Assembly: GCA_003600225.1 (NCBI GenBank)
Contig: QZFT01000017.1
Span: 1-64,000, forward strand
DNA length: 64,000 nt
From: Pseudonocardiaceae bacterium YIM PH 21723
Lineage (GTDB): Bacteria; Actinomycetota; Actinomycetes; Mycobacteriales; Pseudonocardiaceae
Direction: 5' to 3'
The notes below the pieces were generated by a model. It saw nothing but the letters and a program-made list of their open reading frames with translations. It was not told the origin of the DNA and ran no database searches. This document shows positions 59,076 through 64,000 of the stretch, in pieces. The first letter of the stretch is position 1. Each line of letters begins with the position of its first letter. A program made the position numbers and the translations under genes.

Positions 59076-59777
59076 TCACACTGTCAGGTGACCGCCGTCC
59101 ACGGGCAGTACCGCGCCGGTGACGTAGCCGGCCGCCGGAGAACAGAGAAATCCGATCACCGAGGCGACGTCGGCCGGCTCGCCGATGCGCCCCAGTGGAA
59201 TCCGGGTCAGCACCGCCTCCGTTGCGACCGGGTCGGCCAGTACGCCCTGGGCGAGTGGGGTGCGGATGAACCCGGGCGCCACCGCGTTGACCCGGATGCC
59301 GTCGGTCGCGTACTCGGCGGCCAGCGAGCGGGTCAGCTGGGAGATCCCACCCTTGCTGGCGCTGTAGGCGGGCCGATCCCTGCTGCCGTAGAAGGCGAAC
59401 ATGGACGACACCAGCACCAGGCTGCCCTGGGTATCGGCCAGCCCCGGCCTGGCCGCCTCGGCGGTGACGAAGGCCGCGCTGAGGTTCACCGTCAGCACCT
59501 CGTGCCAGGCGGCCAGGTCGTACTCCCGCCGGTCCCGGCTGATGCCCGCGCAGGCCACCACGTGCTCCAGCGGGCCGGCCGAGTGGATCAGATCGGTCAG
59601 CGCGGCGCTGTCGGTCACGTCCTGCTCCACGACGCGGATCCGTTGGTGTGCGGGCACATCCGCCGGATCGTCCGGCCGCAGGCCGATGGCCATCACCCGG
59701 TATCCCTGCTCGGCGAACCACAACGCGGTGGCCGCCCCGATGCCGGAGGTCCCGCCGGTCACCACTACCTGATTCAT
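59076..59777 (-). CDS. Short-chain dehydrogenase
   Basis: The 233-residue SDR starts at ATG 59775-59777, which overlaps the Zn-dehydrogenase stop. TGGTSGIGAATALWF, VACAGISRDRREYD and AYSASKGGISQLTRSLAAEY, then VNAVAPGFIRTPL, are classical. It is the last gene of a four-gene operon and probably oxidises or reduces the same substrate class as the Zn-dependent dehydrogenase. Confidence 0.88.
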   Translation of the reverse strand: MNQVVVTGGTSGIGAATALWFAEQGYRVMAIGLRPDDPADVPAHQRIRVVEQDVTDSAALTDLIHSAGPLEHVVACAGISRDRREYDLAAWHEVLTVNLSAAFVTAEAARPGLADTQGSLVLVSSMFAFYGSRDRPAYSASKGGISQLTRSLAAEYATDGIRVNAVAPGFIRTPLAQGVLADPVATEAVLTRIPLGRIGEPADVASVIGFLCSPAAGYVTGAVLPVDGGHLTV

Positions 59778-60784
59778 CCCATGCCGCCCTTCGGCCTTAC
59801 CAGTACCTTGATCTGTTCGTCCGACCCCAGCAGTGCCCGGGAGACCTGCTCCAAGCCGATCACCGAGGTGACGACCGGGGTCAGATCCAGTCCCTCGCCG
59901 GACATCCGGATCAGCTCCGGAAAGCAGTTGCGGTAACCGACGCTGGCGATGATCGTCTGCTCGTTGTCCACCAGGCCGGCGCCGTCCAGCCGCAGCTGCC
60001 TGGTGATCCCCACCAGCACCACGCGACCACCCGACCGGGTCGCGGCCAGGCACCCGTTCATCGCGGCCGAGGAGCCGGCCGCCTCCACCGCGAGATCCAC
60101 CCGCCACTTCAGCGCCGCCGCTCCGACCTCGGACGCCCCCAGCCGCAGCGCCATCTCCTGCCGCCGCAGCAGGGGATCGACGCCGATGACCCGCGCCGCG
60201 CCGAGGCGGGCGGCCAGTTGCACGACGAACAGGCCGATCGGCCCCAGCCCCAGGACCAGGACGGTCTCCCCCTTGCGCAGGCCACCGCGGCGCAGGGCGT
60301 GCAGGGCCACCGCCGCCGGTTCGAACAACGCGGCCTGCAGCAACGACATGTCCTCGGGCAGCCGGTGCAGCATGTATCCGGGCACCGTGGTCTCCTCGGC
60401 CAGCCCGCCGTGGCCCATCAGCCCGGCGAAGCCGAACTGCTCGCAGATGTTGTACTCACCGCGCCGGCATGCCGGGCAGTCGCCACAGCGATAGTTGGGT
60501 TCGACGGCGACCCGGTCGCCGACCGCGAGGTCCTCGGTGTCCGGTCCCACCTGGACGATCGTGCCGCTGAACTCGTGGCCCAGCACCAACGGAGCGCGGA
60601 CGCCGGACGCCGGGTGCGGGGTGTGCACCGGGATGGACAACGGGCCGTCGGCGTACTCGTGCAGATCACTGCCGCACAGCCCGCAGTAGGCCACGGCGAC
60701 CGTGACCTCACCGGGCCCGGGTGGCGGCGGTGTCCAGTTCTGTACCCGGACATCGCGTGGTCCGTGCCAGAGGGCCGCTCTCAC
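59774..60784 (-). CDS. Zn-dependent alcohol dehydrogenase (butanediol-dehydrogenase type)
   Basis: The 336-residue medium-chain dehydrogenase has catalytic zinc ligands in CGLCGSDLHEY and GHEFSGTI, structural zinc in CGDCPACRRGEYNIC, and the cofactor site VLVLGLGPIGLFVVQLA. Similarity in the N-terminal region (HEYADGPLSIPVHTPHPASG) is to 2,3-butanediol or threonine-type dehydrogenases. GTG 60782-60784 overlaps the MFS stop. Substrate not determined. Confidence 0.88.
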   Translation of the reverse strand: MRAALWHGPRDVRVQNWTPPPPGPGEVTVAVAYCGLCGSDLHEYADGPLSIPVHTPHPASGVRAPLVLGHEFSGTIVQVGPDTEDLAVGDRVAVEPNYRCGDCPACRRGEYNICEQFGFAGLMGHGGLAEETTVPGYMLHRLPEDMSLLQAALFEPAAVALHALRRGGLRKGETVLVLGLGPIGLFVVQLAARLGAARVIGVDPLLRRQEMALRLGASEVGAAALKWRVDLAVEAAGSSAAMNGCLAATRSGGRVVLVGITRQLRLDGAGLVDNEQTIIASVGYRNCFPELIRMSGEGLDLTPVVTSVIGLEQVSRALLGSDEQIKVLVRPKGGMG

Positions 60785-62004
60785 CCGGCTCTCCGCCGCA
60801 ACACGGCCGGCGCGGTCTCGATCAGTCCGAAGGACAGCAGCATCGCCAGCACCGCGCCGCCGGCGGAGATGTACAGCGCGCTGGTCAGCCCCCAGGCGTC
60901 GGCGGCGGCGCCGGCGATCACCGGGGCCAGGAACCCGCCGGCCAGCTCACCGACGCCCATCACCACGCCCAGCGCGGTGGCCAGGGCGGTCACCGGCACG
61001 GTCTCCGCCGGGATGGTGGCCATGAACAGGGTGAAGCAGCCCAGGCCGGTGTAGGTGACCACCACGATGATGCCCAGCCAGACCGGATCGGCCACGTACA
61101 CCACCGCGATCGGGCAGACGGCGGCGATCGCGGTGAACACGATCATCGTGGTGCGCCGGCCGATGCGGTCGGAGATGGCCGGGGTGACGAACCCCCAGAT
61201 CACCCACGCGATGCCGAAGCAGGTCATCACCAGGCTCATCGTTCCGGGGCTGAATCCCTTGACGGTGACCAGATAGGTGGGCGCGAAGGTGATGATCACG
61301 ATGAACCAGGTCAGGTAGCAGCAGGCGATCAGCGTGCACAGCAACACGTTCCGCTTGCCCAGCACCGACCACAGTGGAGGCGTGGGTTCCCGGTTCTCCT
61401 TGGGCACCTTGGGGATGTCCCGCACCGAACGGATGACCCACACGGTCAGCAGCAGCCCAGGCAGGATGGTCAGCAGCAGGGCGGCGCGCCAGCCCCACTG
61501 CTCGGCGGTCCACACCACCAGCAGCGGCGCCACGATCCCGCCGAGCAACCCGGCGGAGGAACCCTGCACCAGTCCCATGTTGAGGCCGCGCCGGTGTTCC
61601 TGGGACGCGTCCAGCATCAGCGACTGGGACACCGGCAGCACCGCGCCCTCGGCGAAGCCCATCAGGCCGCGGGCGACCAGCAGGCCGATGAACCCGGTGG
61701 TCAGGCCGGCGGCGGCCGAGGCGACGGAGAACAGGATGACCGCGGCCACCAGGATGGGCTTGCGGACGGCCAGCCGATCGGACAGCCGGCCGGTGACCAT
61801 GCCGGCGACCGCCCAGGTCAGCGCGAGAACGCCGGACACCGCGCCGAGCTGGGTGTTGGTCAGCCCCAGATCCTTGGTGACGTACGGCGCGAGGAACAGC
61901 AGCGCCTGCCGGTCGAAGAAGACCAGGCCGAACGCCAGGAACAGGATGGCCAGCAGCCGGTTCTCATAACCGGGCCGGGCGGCGGGTACCTCGGTGGTGG
62001 CCAT
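60781..62004 (-). CDS. MFS transporter, anion:cation symporter (ACS) type
   Basis: The 407-residue protein has RLLAILFLAFGLVFFDRQALLFLAPYVTKDLGLTNTQLG at the N-terminus and VARGLMGFAEGAVLPVSQSLM near residue 110, typical of ACS-family organic-acid/sugar-acid transporters. It probably imports the substrate oxidised by the flanking enzymes. It is 1 nt from the cupin stop and overlaps the dehydrogenase start. Confidence 0.87.
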   Translation of the reverse strand: MATTEVPAARPGYENRLLAILFLAFGLVFFDRQALLFLAPYVTKDLGLTNTQLGAVSGVLALTWAVAGMVTGRLSDRLAVRKPILVAAVILFSVASAAAGLTTGFIGLLVARGLMGFAEGAVLPVSQSLMLDASQEHRRGLNMGLVQGSSAGLLGGIVAPLLVVWTAEQWGWRAALLLTILPGLLLTVWVIRSVRDIPKVPKENREPTPPLWSVLGKRNVLLCTLIACCYLTWFIVIITFAPTYLVTVKGFSPGTMSLVMTCFGIAWVIWGFVTPAISDRIGRRTTMIVFTAIAAVCPIAVVYVADPVWLGIIVVVTYTGLGCFTLFMATIPAETVPVTALATALGVVMGVGELAGGFLAPVIAGAAADAWGLTSALYISAGGAVLAMLLSFGLIETAPAVLRRRAG

Positions 62005-62005
62005 G

Positions 62006-62524
62006 TCAGCGCAGCAGCTCGTCGATCAGGTGCGCGCCCAGCCCGACCTCGTCGTAGTGCTTGCGGCACATCTCAAGGTAGTCGTGCACGTCGAAGAATC
62101 CGACGGGATCGCCGTTCCCGTCCAGCCAGATCAGCGGGCCCTTCACGATGAAGAAGGCCTTCATCGGCTCGGGGCTGTCGTACGCGACCAGCGTGTGCCC
62201 CTCACCGGGCGACTCGTAGACGAAGTCACCCGCGGTGGCCACCCAGTCGCGCTCCAGGTAGCCCCACTTACCGGAGATCGTGTACGCGAACACCTCGTGC
62301 GGATGGTAGTGCCGGTTCACCAGGCCGGCCTCCTTGGCACGCAGGATGTCCGCCCAGGAGTTGTCCTTGACATTGATCCACAGTGGACGCGAGCCGACGG
62401 TCTCGGTGAACGGAACGTAGTACTTGTCCTCGTCGGTGGCCACTTTGGACAGGTAGACCTCGGGTAGCGCATCCGGCCGCAGGGAGTTCTCGATGGGTGT
62501 GAGCGATCTCCAGAATTCGGTCAT
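62006..62524 (-). CDS. Cupin, 2,4'-dihydroxyacetophenone dioxygenase-like
   Basis: The 172-residue cupin has the metal-binding motif VNRHYHPHEVFAYTISGKWGYLE near residue 68 and a second strand block GEGHTLVAYDSPEPMKAFFIVKGPLIWLD. This layout matches the DAD-like cupins, which cleave hydroxyketones with O2. Here it leads an operon with an acid transporter and two alcohol dehydrogenases, suggesting breakdown of an oxidised aromatic or hydroxyketone; the substrate is inferred only. Confidence 0.8.
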   Translation of the reverse strand: MTEFWRSLTPIENSLRPDALPEVYLSKVATDEDKYYVPFTETVGSRPLWINVKDNSWADILRAKEAGLVNRHYHPHEVFAYTISGKWGYLERDWVATAGDFVYESPGEGHTLVAYDSPEPMKAFFIVKGPLIWLDGNGDPVGFFDVHDYLEMCRKHYDEVGLGAHLIDELLR

Positions 62525-62566
62525 AACCGCCAGTTTTCCCAGCGCGACCGGGACCGGTCTTCACTC

Positions 62567-62594
62567 TCCGGGACACCTCTTTGCCTGTCCCGGA
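62567..62594. promoter_or_regulatory. Dyad upstream of the cupin operon
   Basis: TCCGGGACA, 10 nt, TGTCCCGGA is a perfect 9-bp inverted repeat about 43 bp upstream of the cupin start and 15 nt after the solute-binding-protein stop. It could be an operator of the operon or a terminator of the upstream gene; no T tract is present. Confidence 0.55.
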
Positions 62595-62608
62595 CATGCC
62601 ACCTCCGG

Positions 62609-63835
62609 CTAGCGCGGCTTACCGGCCTTGAGCTTCGCGAGATCCGAGGAGTAAGGGCCCGCGACCAGTGCGAAGGCCCCCAGCACCGACGGGTCGGCCT
62701 TGGCGAGGTAGGACTCGTCGGTAGGCGGCCTGCCGACCTGGGAGAAACGCAGCGGACCGGTCAGCGACTGGGTGTCCACCCGGTCCGTCGCCCGGAACGC
62801 CCGCAGCACGCCGTCCCGGGTGAGATCCCCGTCCGCGCAGGCCTTGCGCAACACGGCGGCGAAGGCCAGCCCCAAGGCGTACGCGTGGTTGGTCGCCGGC
62901 GTCAGCTGGGCGTTGGGGTACTTCTCCTTGTACTCCTTGGCCACCATCTTCGGGCCGGGCAGATCGGCCGAGTTGGGGGCCATCGCCGTGACGAACAGCA
63001 CCCGCTTGATCACGGCCTGCGCCAGCGGAGTCTTGAGGATGGACGGGTCGATACCGATGCCACTGATCAACATCGGCACCTCCCACTTCAGCGCCTCGGT
63101 CGAGCCGATCGCACTGGTCGTCTGCTGCGGCTGGGTGCTGACGATGACGACCTTGGCCCCGGCGGCCTTCAGTTCGGAGATCGCCTGCACCGCCTCGGTG
63201 CCGCCCTCCGGTATCGACTTGGTGAGGAGGTTCAGCCGCCACTGGTCCGCGGCGAACTTGCTGCCCTCCACCGCGACCCGGCCGAAGTCGGAGTCGACGT
63301 AGACATGCCCGACGGTGTCCCCGTCAGCCAGCACGCCGTCTTTCTTGTACTTGCTCAGGCCATTGATGATGTCCAGGTCGTAGGTGGAGCCGACGAGCAT
63401 CATGCTCGGATGCCCCAGCAGGCTGGGCGTCCAGGTGATCGGCGCGGCCAGCACCCGGGACTGCAGCAGGTCCGGCGCGATGGCCTCCATCATCGCCGTA
63501 CCGGTGACGTCCAGGAAACCGAGGACCTTCGGCTCCAGGTCGAAGTACTCGCGCAGGGCCCGGTCGACCTTGTAGCCGTGGTCGGCGATGTTCAGGTGCA
63601 GTTTGCGCCCGCAGACCCCGCCCTGGGCGTTGATGTCGTCCACCACCAGGCCGTAGCCGTTGTTCCGGCTCGGCGCCGTCGGCGAGAACGGTCCGGTCTG
63701 ATCACTCAACACGCCCAGGGTGATCGTGTCGTCGGTGACGCCGGGGCCGGTCTTGACCGGTACCGCCCGCTTCGCCGTGCCGCATCCGGCCAGCAGAACC
63801 AGGATCACGCCAACGCTAACGATTCTGTAGCGCAC
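62609..63835 (-). CDS. ABC transporter solute-binding lipoprotein (LivK-type)
   Basis: The 408-residue protein starts at GTG 63833-63835 (GGGGGAG upstream). A lipoprotein signal is present: hydrophobic VSVGVILVLLAG and lipobox LAGC with Cys18. The mature part has the Peripla_BP_6 pattern: ITLGVLSDQTGPFSPTAPSRNNGYGLVVDDIN and LKAAGAKVVIVSTQPQQT. It captures a branched-chain-amino-acid-like or aromatic solute at the cell surface; the partner permease is not in the window. Confidence 0.85.
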   Translation of the reverse strand: MRYRIVSVGVILVLLAGCGTAKRAVPVKTGPGVTDDTITLGVLSDQTGPFSPTAPSRNNGYGLVVDDINAQGGVCGRKLHLNIADHGYKVDRALREYFDLEPKVLGFLDVTGTAMMEAIAPDLLQSRVLAAPITWTPSLLGHPSMMLVGSTYDLDIINGLSKYKKDGVLADGDTVGHVYVDSDFGRVAVEGSKFAADQWRLNLLTKSIPEGGTEAVQAISELKAAGAKVVIVSTQPQQTTSAIGSTEALKWEVPMLISGIGIDPSILKTPLAQAVIKRVLFVTAMAPNSADLPGPKMVAKEYKEKYPNAQLTPATNHAYALGLAFAAVLRKACADGDLTRDGVLRAFRATDRVDTQSLTGPLRFSQVGRPPTDESYLAKADPSVLGAFALVAGPYSSDLAKLKAGKPR

Positions 63836-63916
63836 AGGTGGCTCCCCCGTTAACGGACACAGACGGCAGGAGTATCTGGCGGAAGCGGGAATTCCACCCA
63901 GCAGTGTGAGCCAGCT

Positions 63917-63922
63917 AACTAT
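63917..63922 (-). promoter_or_regulatory. -10 element of the solute-binding-protein gene
   Basis: TATAGT on the minus strand, 81 nt before the GTG start, in a locally AT-rich stretch (63916-63955). No strong -35 at 17 nt. Confidence 0.35.
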
Positions 63923-63959
63923 AGCCTTTTTTTCGAATTCCTATGCATATTCCCGACTT

Positions 63960-64000
63960 TCACCGCTCGGCGCGATAGAGCGCGATGCCGTTCGGCACCG
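63960..64000 (-). CDS. C-terminal end of a gene running off the right edge
   Basis: A minus-strand frame reads VPNGIALYRAER to TGA at 63960-63962. Codons follow the local G/C third-position bias, but only twelve codons are available, so identity and reality are uncertain. Confidence 0.35.
   Translation of the reverse strand, partial: VPNGIALYRAER

Noticed and set aside
63922-63931. Run of T as a terminator on the plus strand
   Set aside because: There is no stem before it and no plus-strand gene ends there; it is part of the promoter region of the solute-binding-protein gene.
1-64000. CRISPR array, tRNA or rRNA genes
   Set aside because: No regularly spaced direct repeats and no cloverleaf-like T-arm sequences were seen on either strand.

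Overview
The window is high-GC actinobacterial DNA: strong G/C preference at third codon positions, frequent GTG starts, GGAGG-type ribosome sites, and many ATGA/GTGA gene overlaps. The gene families (a DUF222/HNH endonuclease, a mymA/lipR/virS-like locus, four-EF-hand calerythrin-type proteins, an F420/PPOX-type protein, fused acyl-CoA dehydrogenases) suggest a soil actinomycete of the Pseudonocardiales/Mycobacteriales side. The genus is not determined. It reads as an accessory, catabolism-rich chromosomal arm: no rRNA, tRNA, CRISPR or core replication genes were seen.

Layout. 1-2.8 kb: 3' end of a DDE transposase, then a drug-efflux MFS divergent from a LysR regulator. 2.8-9.4 kb: a LuxC-like acyl-CoA reductase with a much shortened acyl-acid ligase homologue, two tandem EF-hand proteins each followed by a perfect hairpin, and an aldehyde dehydrogenase/DUF779 pair divergent from its GAF regulator. 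9.4-14.3 kb: TetR, a secreted lipase, a small Cys-rich protein and a large membrane Fe-S oxidoreductase. 14.4-17.5 kb: a saccharopine dehydrogenase pair with an ornithine-cyclodeaminase-family protein. 17.6-22.1 kb: a sulfone/sulfonate sulfur-scavenging operon (sfnG-sfnB-ssuE-like) headed by a 43-codon leader peptide ending in RRLHVDFARVTRQQCR and preceded by a LysR-type palindrome. 22.2-24.3 kb: an SGNH hydrolase, a palindromic repeat and a DUF222/HNH protein.

24.3-33.2 kb holds two divergent oxidation operons. One has two tandem flavin monooxygenases, a 2Fe-2S ferredoxin reductase, a PF10118 protein and an epoxide-hydrolase-like enzyme. The other has a Baeyer-Villiger monooxygenase and a frameshifted LipR-like esterase, facing a VirS-like AraC regulator. 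33.5-46.7 kb is lipid/CoA metabolism: an eight-gene operon (SCP2-type thiolase, SRPBCC, SDR, double acyl-CoA dehydrogenase, SDR, ALDH, acyl-CoA synthetase, SDR), then MaoC and CoA-transferase genes. Together these could oxidise a cyclic or branched lipid ketone to an ester, cleave it, activate it and beta-oxidise it; this is inference.

46.8-58 kb is mixed: guanine deaminase, a second SGNH hydrolase with the same palindromic repeat, an ABC-F protein with a possible leader peptide, an AlaA-type aminotransferase and HxlR regulator sharing a palindrome, a stand-alone argJ with an ARG-box-like palindrome, a DeoR regulator with MFS and DJ-1 genes, and a Cmx-type efflux gene with an attenuator-like leader. 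58.1-64 kb: an AraC regulator, a cupin/MFS/Zn-alcohol dehydrogenase/SDR operon and a lipoprotein solute-binding protein.

Two patterns cross gene boundaries: a 12-bp palindrome (consensus TCCACAGTGGAC) scattered in coding sequence in several frames, and about 55-nt palindromic elements after both SGNH genes whose stems differ by paired changes. No stretch longer than about 300 bp is without a gene.
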